The notes below the pieces were generated by a model. The model had not been told where the DNA came from, did not search any database, and worked only from the letters and a program-made list of their open reading frames with translations. Shown here one piece after another: positions 1-7,707 of a stretch of 24,283 nucleotides of DNA. Numbering within the stretch: position 1 is the stretch's first letter; each line of letters starts with the position of its first letter. The translations under genes and the position numbers were made by a program. This stretch comes from a virus: positions 1-24,283 of IMG/VR virus record IMGVR_UViG_3300035010_000023, one strand, 5' to 3'.

Positions 1-792
1 ATGAAGACGATCGGGATCGAAGCTTTCCTGACCTGGGCCTATCGGGAAGAGTTGCCGAAGGCGCTGGCGACCAGTGCTGATATCGGGCCGGGCTGCTCGT
101 CCATGTGGGGCGCCATCGGCGGCTGGGCCGATTCGCTCGGCGCGCTCGTCAGCGACGGCAGGCCGAACAGCTATGGCGTGATGGCGACGAGCTTTACGGT
201 CAGTGCGCCTCATGAGGACGCTATTTCGGCCCATGCCGCTGTCATCGGCCTCGACAGCTGGGATCTCGACATGCCCGACGATTGGGACCCGCTGACCGAT
301 CTCGGGCTCGGCGAGCATGAGCGGCTCGATGCGGTGGCGCGGGCGCTGCCGCGCATCCTCGTCGATGTCGGCGGGCAGATGCGGCACAGGCAGCGGCCGG
401 GCGAACTGGTGCGCCACCATGCCATCATGCGCAACACGCCTGTCTGGCAGGCCGAGGTGCCGAAGGCCCGCTTCGTCAGCGCCTATGGCAAGCCCCTGTG
501 GTTCCGCATGATCACGGAAACCATTCGGGGTATCGACTATCAGCGTGAGGTGGATGGCTTCAATCCGAAGTCCCGCCGTCCCTATCCGGGCGCCTATCGC
601 AAGACGGTGCTCGACCCTGACCCGGCCTTGGCTGCTGCCGATCGGGCGGAATACGAGGTCTGGCATGCGGCCCTCGGGATGCTGGTCGAGGTGCTCAATG
701 CGCCCGGCTATCTCAAGGCGCACAGGCTCATCGGGCCTGCTGCCCCGCCCCGGCCATGGGAGGCCAGTGCATCGGCTGCAATACGCGCTTGA
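1..792 (+). CDS. Phage protein of unknown function
   Basis: This 263-residue reading frame opens with ATG at the first base of the window. The true start may therefore lie here or upstream, and any ribosome binding site is outside the window. I recognise no domain, catalytic motif, signal peptide or membrane segment. The N-terminal 30 residues are compatible with a helix (IEAFLTWAYREELPKAL), and the C-terminal third is rich in charged and aromatic residues (RRPYPGAYRKTV). Codon use is GC-rich like the packaging genes that follow. It is the last gene before the HNH endonuclease and terminase block, a place where phages often carry late regulators or small DNA-binding proteins. That position is the only hint of function. 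The reading frame is very likely real; the role is unknown. Confidence 0.7.
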   Translation: MKTIGIEAFLTWAYREELPKALATSADIGPGCSSMWGAIGGWADSLGALVSDGRPNSYGVMATSFTVSAPHEDAISAHAAVIGLDSWDLDMPDDWDPLTDLGLGEHERLDAVARALPRILVDVGGQMRHRQRPGELVRHHAIMRNTPVWQAEVPKARFVSAYGKPLWFRMITETIRGIDYQREVDGFNPKSRRPYPGAYRKTVLDPDPALAAADRAEYEVWHAALGMLVEVLNAPGYLKAHRLIGPAAPPRPWEASASAAIRA

Positions 793-835
793 CTTGCGAC
801 AGTCGCTTGACGTAGCCCTTATGCGCTAAGATTTG
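786..835 (+). promoter_or_regulatory. Possible promoter region with direct repeat CGCTTGAC
   Basis: The 8-base word CGCTTGAC occurs at 786-793 and again at 804-811, 18 bases apart. Each copy contains a TTGAC that resembles a -35 element. A TAAGAT hexamer at 827-832 could be a -10 element, but it lies only 14 bases from the second TTGACG, shorter than the usual 16-18. This is the only non-coding gap upstream of the packaging genes, so a late promoter or activator site is plausible. The non-standard spacing makes this a weak call. Confidence 0.3.
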
Positions 836-839
836 TGTC

Positions 840-871
840 CGCCGCCCGGTTCGCCCCGAGGCGGCGTTTTT
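840..871 (+). terminator. GC hairpin followed by T tract ahead of the HNH gene
   Basis: A 7-bp stem (840-846 pairing with 860-866, core GCCGCC/GGCGGC) encloses a 13-nt loop and is followed by five T residues at 867-871. This looks like an intrinsic terminator or attenuator. It lies just upstream of the HNH ribosome binding site, so late transcription would have to read through it. It belongs to a recurring set of such hairpins in this window. Confidence 0.5.
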
Positions 872-884
872 GTTGGAAGGAGCC

Positions 885-1298
885 ATGCCTTATCGCCCTC
901 CTGTTTTCCGACCGTCCATAGGCCTCGGCTCTGACGCCGATCGTGCTGCTGGCGCTCGGGAATATGAGGCGCGGCGAGGAAGCGCCCGGCAGCGTGGTTA
1001 CGATGCGCGCTGGGATCGCGAGCGCTCCGTCTTCCTGCAGCTCAACCCGCTCTGTCTTGGGTGTCAGGCTCGCGGCGAGACGACCATTGCCACGGTAGTC
1101 GACCACGTCATCCCACATAAGGGCGATATGGCCCTGTTCTGGGATGTGTCGAACTGGCAGCCCGCATGCTCATGGGATCACGACGTCATCAAGCAGAAGC
1201 TGGAGGCGATGTGGTCGAAAGGCGAGATCGAGATCGCCGACCTGCGCCTTGACGGGCCGATGGCCCGCCGCATCGCCCCGCCTCTCCGCTGCCTCTGA
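885..1298 (+). CDS. HNH endonuclease, packaging-associated
   Basis: This 137-residue protein has the HNH nuclease signature. A C57xxC60 pair precedes VVDHVIPHKGD (H74), then N90 in SNWQPAC and H99 in the SWDHD segment, followed by VIKQKLE. H74, N90 and H99 fit the H-N-H metal-binding catalytic set. The second zinc-ligand pair usual in the family is altered here: C95 and H99 stand where a CxxCH is typical. The ATG at 885 is preferred because GGAAGGAG (875-882) lies directly upstream; an in-frame TTG at 870 falls in the T tract of a hairpin. In HK97-like phages the HNH protein beside the terminase genes works with TerL in cutting DNA at cos. The placement directly before TerS supports the same role here. 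Confidence 0.85.
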   Translation: MPYRPPVFRPSIGLGSDADRAAGAREYEARRGSARQRGYDARWDRERSVFLQLNPLCLGCQARGETTIATVVDHVIPHKGDMALFWDVSNWQPACSWDHDVIKQKLEAMWSKGEIEIADLRLDGPMARRIAPPLRCL

Positions 1299-1401
1299 CC
1301 GGGGAGGGGGAGGGTCGATCTCTAGCCCCCTCGGGACCTCGGACCGGCTGGGGTCCAACGCGTAAACCGTCGCGAAATTCTGAGAAAAAAAGGTTGGCCC
1401 T
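1299..1401 (+). other. Non-coding gap between HNH and TerS; candidate cos region
   Basis: This 103-base interval has no plausible gene. It opens with a purine tract (GGGGAGGGGGAGGG, 1301-1314). It also holds a short inverted repeat, GGACC at 1341-1345 with GGTCC at 1352-1356. It ends with an A-rich stretch before the TerS start. In HK97 the cohesive-end site lies between the HNH gene and the TerS gene, so this interval is the natural candidate for cos. The sequence itself does not prove it. Confidence 0.35.
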
Positions 1402-1989
1402 ATGGCTCTTCGCGGTCGCAAGCCGAAGCCCGATGCTCTGAAGAAGATCCAAGGCAATCCCGGTCGGCGTAAGGTCGCGCAGGCTCCGGCGGCGTCCGAC
1501 CAGAAGGATCTGGGTGCCTTCTCTCCGCCGGCATCTCTCAATGCGGTCGAGCGCAGGATCTGGGAGGAGATGCTCGGCACGCTCCGGCATCTCAACTTCG
1601 TCCGCGAGTCGGACCTGCGCGCCTTCGCCCGCATGGTGAAATTCCATGCGCTGTTCGATGCCATCGCGCCGCTCGTGACCGTCGACAACCTGGTCGAGAC
1701 GACGGTTTCCGACAAGGTCACCATGCAGCGCGTTTCGAAGCACTTCTTCGTCATGGAGCGCACGAACAAGATCCTCGAAGGATTTGACGAGCGGTTCGGC
1801 ACGAACCCGGCCGCGCGCCAGGCTCTGCTTTCGCGACTGGCCTCGTCCGCTCCGCAGCTGTTCGATCAGGCGAAGCAGCAGGCGAAGACCGAGGACGAGT
1901 CTAGCAAAAAGGCTGACGCGCCGGCCGCTCCTCCTCCGCCGGCGCCTGCGATGCCTGCGTCGCCGGTCGGCTTCGGTCGCCCGCACTGA
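1402..1989 (+). CDS. terS: Terminase small subunit, P27 family
   Basis: The 195-residue product starts with the typical P27-family N-terminus (MALRGRKPKP, then KIQGNPGRR). It continues with the helical core seen in these proteins (LNAVERRIWEEMLGTLRHLNFVRESDLRAFARMV). The protein recognises phage DNA and delivers it to the large subunit. The last 35 residues are a low-complexity tail rich in alanine and proline (about 160-190), probably disordered. The start has only a weak A/G-rich binding site (aaaaaaagg) about 9 bases upstream. The gene lies between the HNH nuclease and TerL, the standard HK97-type order. Family assignment is firm; the DNA site it binds is not visible. Confidence 0.9.
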   Translation: MALRGRKPKPDALKKIQGNPGRRKVAQAPAASDQKDLGAFSPPASLNAVERRIWEEMLGTLRHLNFVRESDLRAFARMVKFHALFDAIAPLVTVDNLVETTVSDKVTMQRVSKHFFVMERTNKILEGFDERFGTNPAARQALLSRLASSAPQLFDQAKQQAKTEDESSKKADAPAAPPPPAPAMPASPVGFGRPH

Positions 1990-1996
1990 TCCGCGC

Positions 1997-3697
1997 GTGA
2001 CATCGACTGCCATCCCTGTCTGGGTCGCCGACTTGGCAGCCAATCCGGTGCACGATTGGGTGCGCTCGGAATGGGAGCGTGCCGCGAAGACGGCTGGCGC
2101 GTGGTTCGATCCTGTCGCGGCGGACAAGGCGGCGCAGTTCTTCCCGGGCTACCTTGTCCACACGAAGGGCAAATGGGCCGGACGCCCGTTCCACCTGTCA
2201 CCGTGGCAGGAAGCCATCGTGCGGATGCTGTTCGGGTGGAAGACGGCCGAGGGCAAACGCCTGTTCCGCCGGGCGCTGATCTGGATCGCGCGCGGCAACG
2301 GCAAGAGCGAGTTCGCCGCGGGGCTTCTCCTCCTCGCCTTCCTGTTCGACGGCGAACTCGGCGGCGAGGCCTATGTCATCGCCGCCGACAAGAAGCAGGC
2401 GGGCATCGTCTTCACCATGGCGACGCGCATGGTGCAGCTCTCGCCGGCACTCGCGGCGCATATCGAGACGTTCAAGACGTCGCTCTATTGCGCCGAGCTG
2501 CTCGGTTCGATCCAGCCGATGTCGGGACAGGCCGAGGGCAAACACGGCCTTTCCTGCTCGGTCCTGGTTGGCGACGAGATGCATGAATGGCGCGACGGCG
2601 ACCTCTATGAGTTCGTCAAGCAGTCGGAGATCAAGCGCGATCAGCCGATCGAGATCCTGATCTCGACGGCCGGTCAGGCGCGGCGCGGTTACGGTTGGGT
2701 GCTCTGGGAAGAGTCCCTGAAGATCAAGGATGGCACCTTCGAGGACCCGACGACACTCGTCGTGATCTACGCGGCCACGGCGAACGACAACTGGAAAGAC
2801 CCGTCGACCTGGGCGAAGGCGAACCCGAACCTCGGCGTTTCCGTTCAGCTCGACGACATGCGCAAGCTGCTGGAGCGCGCGCTGCAGTCGCCTCGGCTGG
2901 AGACGAACTTCAAGCGCTACCATCTCGATATCTGGGTTGGGCAGGATCTGCGCTGGCTCGATACCGAGGCATGGCGCCGGGGCTCCGGCCAGCCCAGCCT
3001 TGCCGACGATGCCGGCTGGCGCTCGATGGCCGAGCGATGCCGCGGGCGGCTTTGCTATGGCGGGCTCGACCTCTCGTCGGTTAGCGACCTGACCAGCCTG
3101 GTCTGGCTCTTCCCGCCGGATGCTACGGAAAAGAACTGGCTCGTGCTGCCGCGCTTCTGGGTGCCGGCGGACAATATCGAGCGCCGGGCGCGTCGTGATC
3201 GCGTGCCCTACGACATCTGGCAGGCACGCGGCGCGATCGAGCCGACGGTCGGTAACGTCGTCGATTATGACCCTGTGATCGCGGCGATCCACGAAGGGAT
3301 GGAACTCTTTACGGTCCGGTCCGTCGCATACGATCCGTACAACGCGACGGCGACCGTCAACACCCTCGTCAACGAGGGCGCGCCGATGGTGCTGATGCGC
3401 CAGGGCGTGCAATCGCTCGGCGCCGCTTCCAAGCAGCTGGAGCTGCTGACGCTGAAGGGCGCGCTCGATACCGGGCAGCATCCGGTGATGGACTGGCAGG
3501 CCGGCAACGTCGCCAAATACGAGGATCGCAACGGCAACCTGAAGCCGGACAAGGAGCGGTCCTCGGAAAAGATCGACGGCATCTCGGCGCTGGTGAATGC
3601 GCTGGCCGTCGCGGATGTGGCGATCGAAACGGCACCGGCTTCGCCCTGGGATGATCCGTCGTTCTCGCTCTCGAAGATGATGAGTGCAGCAGCATGA
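1997..3697 (+). CDS. terL: Terminase large subunit (ATPase/nuclease)
   Basis: From the GTG at 1997, eight bases after the TerS stop, the product is 566 residues. It is the packaging motor. Walker A is ARGNGKSE (98-105), Walker B is VLVGDE (189-194, with D193 and E194), and the coupling motif is ILISTAG (220-226). The C-terminal RNase-H-like nuclease shows GGLDLSS (D358), a second aspartate at D446 in AYDPYNA and a third at D527 in EKIDGIS. These features fit the HK97-type Terminase_1 family at normal length. The same frame stays open upstream into terS, but that stretch is arginine-rich out-of-frame sequence, so I reject an earlier ATG. No strong ribosome binding site precedes the GTG, which suggests translational coupling to terS. 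The stop overlaps the portal start as ATGA. Confidence 0.93.
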   Translation: MTSTAIPVWVADLAANPVHDWVRSEWERAAKTAGAWFDPVAADKAAQFFPGYLVHTKGKWAGRPFHLSPWQEAIVRMLFGWKTAEGKRLFRRALIWIARGNGKSEFAAGLLLLAFLFDGELGGEAYVIAADKKQAGIVFTMATRMVQLSPALAAHIETFKTSLYCAELLGSIQPMSGQAEGKHGLSCSVLVGDEMHEWRDGDLYEFVKQSEIKRDQPIEILISTAGQARRGYGWVLWEESLKIKDGTFEDPTTLVVIYAATANDNWKDPSTWAKANPNLGVSVQLDDMRKLLERALQSPRLETNFKRYHLDIWVGQDLRWLDTEAWRRGSGQPSLADDAGWRSMAERCRGRLCYGGLDLSSVSDLTSLVWLFPPDATEKNWLVLPRFWVPADNIERRARRDRVPYDIWQARGAIEPTVGNVVDYDPVIAAIHEGMELFTVRSVAYDPYNATATVNTLVNEGAPMVLMRQGVQSLGAASKQLELLTLKGALDTGQHPVMDWQAGNVAKYEDRNGNLKPDKERSSEKIDGISALVNALAVADVAIETAPASPWDDPSFSLSKMMSAAA

Positions 3698-4956
3698 GAT
3701 TTGCGATCGAGATCGGGCGGGACCGGGAAGCTCGTGCGGCCAGCATCGAGAGCCCCGGCGTTCCGGTGAGCCAGACGAAGGAATTCATGACCTTCTTCGG
3801 CATGGATTCGGTCGCGCTGCCGAGCGTTTCGCTCGCCTCGGCCATGAAGGTTCCCGCGGTGAATGCCGCGGTGAACTTCCTGTCGCGGACGCTCGCGGCC
3901 CTGCCGCTGCATGCTTTCGTCCGGAAAGACGGCAATACGAACCGGGAAGATGGCGCCGTTGAAAAGGTGCTGCGCAACCCGACGCCGGAGATGGATGGCT
4001 TCAAGGCACGGCAATATTTCTGGCAGAACGTCTTCACCGGCGGTCGCGGCCTCGCCTGGATCGAGCGCAAGGGAAGTTCCGTCGAGAACATCTGGCCGCT
4101 CAATCCGCTGAAGGTGCAGATCCGCCGGCGGGGCCTGTCGACGGTCTATCTGCATGACGGGCAGGAGTATGTCGCCGCCGACGTCATCGACGTTCCGTAC
4201 ATGCTGCTGGAAAATCAGCTGGGTCATTGGGGGCCGATCAAGCTGGCGAGCAAGGCCATTCAGCTCGCCCTGGCGATGAACGACTACGGCAGCACCTTCT
4301 TTGCCGGCGGCGGCGTGCCGCCCCTCTCCATCTCGGGCGCTCTGCCGACCGGCAATGAAGCGCTGAAGCGCGCCACGCACGATGTCGAGCAGGCGGTCCA
4401 GTTCGCCCGCCTCAACAAGAGCCCGATCGTTCCGATTCCGGCCGGCTATGAGCTGAAGCCGGTCGGTATCGACCCGGCCAAGGGGCAGATGGTCGAGGCG
4501 AGGCTCTTCCAGATTCAGGAGATCGCGCGCGCCTGGCAGCTGCCCCCCGCCTTTCTGCAGGATTTGTCCAAGGGCACATTCACGAATGTCGAGCAGCAGG
4601 ATCTGCACCTCGTCAAGCATGTCGTCGGCCAGTGGGCGAGGGCTTACGAGACGCAGGCGACGCTCAAGATCTACGGCCGCGAAAAGGCCGATTCCGAATA
4701 TGTCGAGCACAATCTCGACGGGCTGATGCGTGGCGATCTGAAAAGCCGCATCGAGGCTCTGGGGCGCGGCATCCAGACGTCGCAGATCACGCCGAACGAG
4801 GCGCGCCATCTCGATAACCGGCCGAAGCACGAGAACCCGCTCGCCGACGAGCTCCTCGTGCAGGGCGCGACCGTCGTCCTCGGACAGCAGCCGGTGCAGG
4901 CGCCGCCCGCCGAACCGAAACAGGATGGAGAAGGCGATGACCCACGCAAAGCCTGA
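3694..4956 (+). CDS. Portal protein, HK97 family
   Basis: The 420-residue product is an HK97-type portal, the dodecameric ring at one capsid vertex through which DNA passes and to which the tail attaches. Typical segments are VPAVNAAVNFLSRTLAALPLHAF near residue 53, PLNPLKV followed by the short-stranded wing, and the clip/stem region with EIARAWQLPPAFLQDLSKGTFTNVEQQ (about 277-303). The C-terminal crown holds ITPNEAR and ends in a proline/acid-rich tail. The ATG overlaps the TerL stop by four bases (ATGA), so translation is probably coupled. Length and neighbours match the family. Confidence 0.93.
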   Translation: MRFAIEIGRDREARAASIESPGVPVSQTKEFMTFFGMDSVALPSVSLASAMKVPAVNAAVNFLSRTLAALPLHAFVRKDGNTNREDGAVEKVLRNPTPEMDGFKARQYFWQNVFTGGRGLAWIERKGSSVENIWPLNPLKVQIRRRGLSTVYLHDGQEYVAADVIDVPYMLLENQLGHWGPIKLASKAIQLALAMNDYGSTFFAGGGVPPLSISGALPTGNEALKRATHDVEQAVQFARLNKSPIVPIPAGYELKPVGIDPAKGQMVEARLFQIQEIARAWQLPPAFLQDLSKGTFTNVEQQDLHLVKHVVGQWARAYETQATLKIYGREKADSEYVEHNLDGLMRGDLKSRIEALGRGIQTSQITPNEARHLDNRPKHENPLADELLVQGATVVLGQQPVQAPPAEPKQDGEGDDPRKA

Positions 4957-5539
4957 AGGCCCGGAGCTGCGTTCCTTCGTCGCGAAGGTAGAGCGGCGCG
5001 CGGCGGATGACGGCAAGGTGACGGTCGCGGGCTATGCCGCGGTGTTCGGGGAGGTCGCCGATATCGGCGGCTGGTTCAATGAGACCCTGGCGCGCGGCGC
5101 CTTCACCGAGACCCTGAAGACCTCGGATGTTCGGGCGTATTTCGATCATGACCGTGGCCGCATCTTGGGACGCTCGACGGCCGGAACGCTGCGTCTGACC
5201 GAGGATACGAAGGGGCTCCATGTCGAGATCGACCTGCCGGATACGACCGATGGTCGCGATGTGGCCGCGCTGATCGAGCGCGGCGACGTCTCCGGCATGT
5301 CCTTCGGTTTCGCTGTTCAGCGGCAGCTCTGGGATGAAACGGTGGAGCCGCCGCTGCGGACGATCCTGGCGGTCGACCTGCGCGAGGTCAGCATTGTCTC
5401 GGAGCCCGCTTACGAGGGTGCCACCATCGCGCTGCGCTCGCTGGAGGCGGCCCGCAAGGAAAAGCGGGAACATCCCGCCCATCGCCGCATCGAGGCGCGG
5501 CGCGCCGAGATGGAGCAGCGCATCCGGCGCATTCGCTAG
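4937..5539 (+). CDS. Prohead maturation protease, HK97 family (peptidase U35)
   Basis: This roughly 200-residue protein is the serine protease that trims the capsid protein during maturation. The family pattern is visible: VAGYAAVFGE near residue 30, the catalytic histidine in YFDHDRGRILGRS (about H71), and the catalytic serine in SGMSFGF (about S122). A conserved acidic region, VSIVSEPAYEG, follows (about 151-161). The ATG at 4937 is preferred over the in-frame ATG at 4925 because GGAGAAGG (4926-4933) sits directly before it and would lie inside the longer version. The gene overlaps the end of the portal frame by 20 bases. The last 35 residues are a basic and acidic helix, probably the self-removed scaffolding tail. 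Confidence 0.92.
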   Translation: MTHAKPEGPELRSFVAKVERRAADDGKVTVAGYAAVFGEVADIGGWFNETLARGAFTETLKTSDVRAYFDHDRGRILGRSTAGTLRLTEDTKGLHVEIDLPDTTDGRDVAALIERGDVSGMSFGFAVQRQLWDETVEPPLRTILAVDLREVSIVSEPAYEGATIALRSLEAARKEKREHPAHRRIEARRAEMEQRIRRIR

Positions 5540-5593
5540 TTTCCCCGGTTTCGTCCGGAGGTGGCGTGGCAGCTCCCGCTTCCCGCCCTAATC

Positions 5594-5614
5594 GCCCGCT
5601 TCGGCGGGCATTTT
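5594..5614 (+). terminator. UUCG-tetraloop hairpin and T tract ahead of capsid gene
   Basis: A perfect 6-bp stem, GCCCGC (5594-5599) with GCGGGC (5604-5609), closes on the very stable cUUCGg loop and is followed by ATTTTCAT. It has the form of an intrinsic terminator. It sits in the leader of the major capsid gene, so it may also act as an mRNA 5'-end stabiliser or processing stop. Confidence 0.5.
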
Positions 5615-5642
5615 CATGGTCAGAGGTAAGAAAGGACCCCCA

Positions 5643-6908
5643 ATGACCCTTCGCCAACTGCAGGAGAAGCGGGAAAAGCTGGTTGCCGATGCCCGCTCCG
5701 CTCTGGAAGAGATCCGCAAGAACACCGACGACGCCCGCACGGCCGAGCTGGAAAAGCGCCACGACGATTTCATGGGTGATCTCGACAAGCTCGACAGCCA
5801 GATCGCCCGCGAAGAGCGCATGTCGAAGCTGGAAAAGGCCGAGGAAGAGCGCCGCGCCCGTATGCGCCCCAATCCCGGCGGTGATAAAAACCTGGGCGAC
5901 GACGATGACAAGCCGGTCGAGTACCGCCAGGCCTTCCACAGCTGGGTGCGCGCTGCAGGCGACATGTCGGCGTTGACCGAGGAGGAGCGTTCGGCCCTGC
6001 GCGCTGGCGTGGCGCCGAAGGAGGTTCGCGCCCAGACGGTCGGCACGCCGGCCGCCGGTGGCTACACCGTGCCGACCGAGTTGGCCAACGAGATCATCAA
6101 GTCGATGAAGGCCTGGGGGCCGATGTACGACGAGGACGTCTGCACGGTCCTCACGACCTCGTCCGGCCATCCGATCGACATGCCGACGATCGACGATACT
6201 GCGCAAACGGTCGACAAGCACACCGAGGCCGGCGCCGTGACCGACGACGGCAGCAAGGATGCCGTCTTCGGCAAGAAGACGCTGAGCGCCCATGCCTACG
6301 ATACGAACTGGGTCCGTTTCAGCTATGAGCTGGCGCAGGATTCCATCTTCAACATGGAAACGCTCCTCGGCGGCCTGCTCGGCGAGCGTCTCGGCCGGCG
6401 CGCCAACGTCGAGCTGACGGTCGGCGACGGCACCGGCGATCCCCAGGGCATCGTCGTTGGCTCCACTCTGGGCAAGACGGCGGCGGCGACCGCGGCCTTT
6501 ACCTATGACGAGGTTGTCGACCTGGTTCACTCGGTCGACCCGGCCTATCGTTCCTCGCCGAAGGTCGGCTTCCAGTTCCACGACACGACGCTCGCGGCGC
6601 TGCGCAAGCTGAAGGATGGCGAGGGCCGCTATATCTGGTCGGCGGGCGACGTGCAGCAGGGGGTGCCGGGCACCATCCTCGGCTATCGCTACCGCATCAA
6701 CCAGGCGATGGACACGCTGGCCGCCGCCAAGAAGGTCATGATCTTCGGCGACCACGCGAAGTATTTCGTCCGCAAGGTCGGCGGCATCGTTCTCTTCACG
6801 GCTCGCGAGCGTTTCGCCCCCGATATCGGCCTGCTTGGCCTGGTGCGCCTCGACGGCCGTCTCGGCGACGCGGCTGCCGTCAAGCACCTCATCACAGCCG
6901 CCTCTTAA
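5643..6908 (+). CDS. Major capsid protein, HK97 fold
   Basis: The 421-residue product has the HK97 gp5 plan. A charged coiled-coil delta domain occupies about residues 1-75 (LQEKREKLVADARSALEE). A Gly/Asp-rich linker follows near 78-90, and the shell-forming domain begins around 130-150 (AQTVGTPAAGGYTVPTEL). Later landmarks are the E-loop region (VTDDGSKDAVFGKKTLSAH), LTVGDGTGDPQGI and the C-terminal RFAPDIGLLGLVRLDGRLGD. The neighbouring protease probably removes the delta domain; the exact cleavage site cannot be read from sequence. The ATG at 5643 is chosen over 5616 because AGAAAGGA lies just upstream of it and homologous capsids begin with the coiled coil. Confidence 0.93.
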   Translation: MTLRQLQEKREKLVADARSALEEIRKNTDDARTAELEKRHDDFMGDLDKLDSQIAREERMSKLEKAEEERRARMRPNPGGDKNLGDDDDKPVEYRQAFHSWVRAAGDMSALTEEERSALRAGVAPKEVRAQTVGTPAAGGYTVPTELANEIIKSMKAWGPMYDEDVCTVLTTSSGHPIDMPTIDDTAQTVDKHTEAGAVTDDGSKDAVFGKKTLSAHAYDTNWVRFSYELAQDSIFNMETLLGGLLGERLGRRANVELTVGDGTGDPQGIVVGSTLGKTAAATAAFTYDEVVDLVHSVDPAYRSSPKVGFQFHDTTLAALRKLKDGEGRYIWSAGDVQQGVPGTILGYRYRINQAMDTLAAAKKVMIFGDHAKYFVRKVGGIVLFTARERFAPDIGLLGLVRLDGRLGDAAAVKHLITAAS

Positions 6909-6928
6909 CGCGGTTGGCTTGAACCGGT

Positions 6929-6951
6929 AGGCGCCGCCCAGCGTGGCGCCT
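6929..6951 (+). other. Hairpin without T tract after capsid gene
   Basis: AGGCGCC (6929-6935) and GGCGCCT (6945-6951) form a perfect 7-bp stem around a 9-nt loop in the gap between the capsid gene and the next gene. No run of T follows, so it is a poor terminator. It may protect the 3' end of processed capsid mRNA. Confidence 0.4.
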
Positions 6952-6976
6952 GCTTCTCAAGCCAATGGAGGATCGC

Positions 6977-7159
6977 ATGAAACTCAAGATTCTGATCGGC
7001 CTGTCCGGGGCGGATTTCTCGCTCGCGCCGGGTGAGGAAACCGAGCGCTTTTCCGGCGAGGAGGCTCAGCGCCTCATCGACGCCGGCATTGCCGCCCCGC
7101 TCGCCGATGACAAGCGCGAGACCGCCACGAAGAAAGCTGCGCCGGAGAAGCGCGGCTGA
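6977..7159 (+). CDS. Small conserved protein following the capsid gene
   Basis: This 60-residue product starts at the ATG at 6977, preceded by GGAGG (6967-6971), rather than the in-frame ATG at 6965 that overlaps that binding site. The N-terminal half is a short beta-like segment, KILIGLSGADFSLAPGEE, followed by an amphipathic helix, GEEAQRLIDAGIAAPL. It ends in a lysine-rich tail. Small proteins of this kind commonly sit between capsid and connector genes in HK97-like phages, but I cannot assign a role. Its stop overlaps the next start by one base (TGATG). The gene is very likely real. Confidence 0.7.
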   Translation: MKLKILIGLSGADFSLAPGEETERFSGEEAQRLIDAGIAAPLADDKRETATKKAAPEKRG

Positions 7160-7707
7160 TGTGGTATCCGGCGAAGACGACAGCGGGGCCGGAGGCCGAG
7201 CCCGTGACTCTCGATCGCGCTCGGCTGCAGGTCGGCGGCGACGGGACGGAGTTCGATGCCGTCCTCACCGACCTGATCGCGGCCGCACGGGATCACGCCG
7301 AGAAATACTGCTCGGTTCGATTCGCGCAGCGCACGGTCGATCTCGTTTGCGACGACTTTGCCGAGCTGTCCCGCTTGCCGGAGGCGCCAGCGAGCGCGTT
7401 GACCTCGATCGACTATGTCGATGTCGACGGCGCGGCGCAGTCGGTCGCGAGCACGGTCTATGAGACGCGTTTTGACGGCTACGAGGTCTCGATCGTGCTT
7501 AAGCCCGGCCAGCGCTGGCCGGAGCGTGCGCGCGGCACCCGTGTCACCTTGAAAGGGCTGGTCGTCGGCGGTTCGGCCCCGGAATCGGTGCGTCAGGCGA
7601 TGCTGTTGATGATCGGCGCGTGGTTCAAGGATCGCGAAAACGTCTCGGCTGCCATCCGGACGGCCGTCGACAACCTGCTATGCAACGACCGTCGCGGGGC
7701 TTTCTGA
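7159..7707 (+). CDS. Head-tail connector, gp6-like
   Basis: The 182-residue product matches the gp6-like / phiE125 gp8 connector pattern. An N-terminal segment (EPVTLDRARLQV) is followed by a helical pair (FDAVLTDLIAAARDHAEKYCSVRFAQRTVDL), a beta-rich middle and a C-terminal helix (PESVRQAMLLMIGAWFKDRE). These proteins form a ring beneath the portal and start the neck. The ATG shares one base with the preceding stop, and its own stop shares one base with the next ATG (TGATG), so translation is probably coupled. Family call from pattern and position. Confidence 0.8.
   Translation: MWYPAKTTAGPEAEPVTLDRARLQVGGDGTEFDAVLTDLIAAARDHAEKYCSVRFAQRTVDLVCDDFAELSRLPEAPASALTSIDYVDVDGAAQSVASTVYETRFDGYEVSIVLKPGQRWPERARGTRVTLKGLVVGGSAPESVRQAMLLMIGAWFKDRENVSAAIRTAVDNLLCNDRRGAF

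Noticed and set aside
1301-1314. G-rich tract as a G-quadruplex
   Set aside because: Only three clear G runs separated by single A residues; a fourth run needs splitting one of them, so the call is not supported.
1784-1996. Upstream extension of the TerL frame inside terS
   Set aside because: The extension is Arg/Leu/Ser-rich out-of-frame sequence overlapping terS; homologous terminases begin near the GTG at 1997.
3265-5016. Minus-strand open frame of 583 codons opposite TerL end and portal
   Set aside because: Shadow of well-supported plus-strand genes; low-complexity composition and no motif.
5388-6887. Minus-strand open frame of 499 codons opposite the capsid gene
   Set aside because: Antisense to the major capsid protein; stop-free by base composition rather than by selection.
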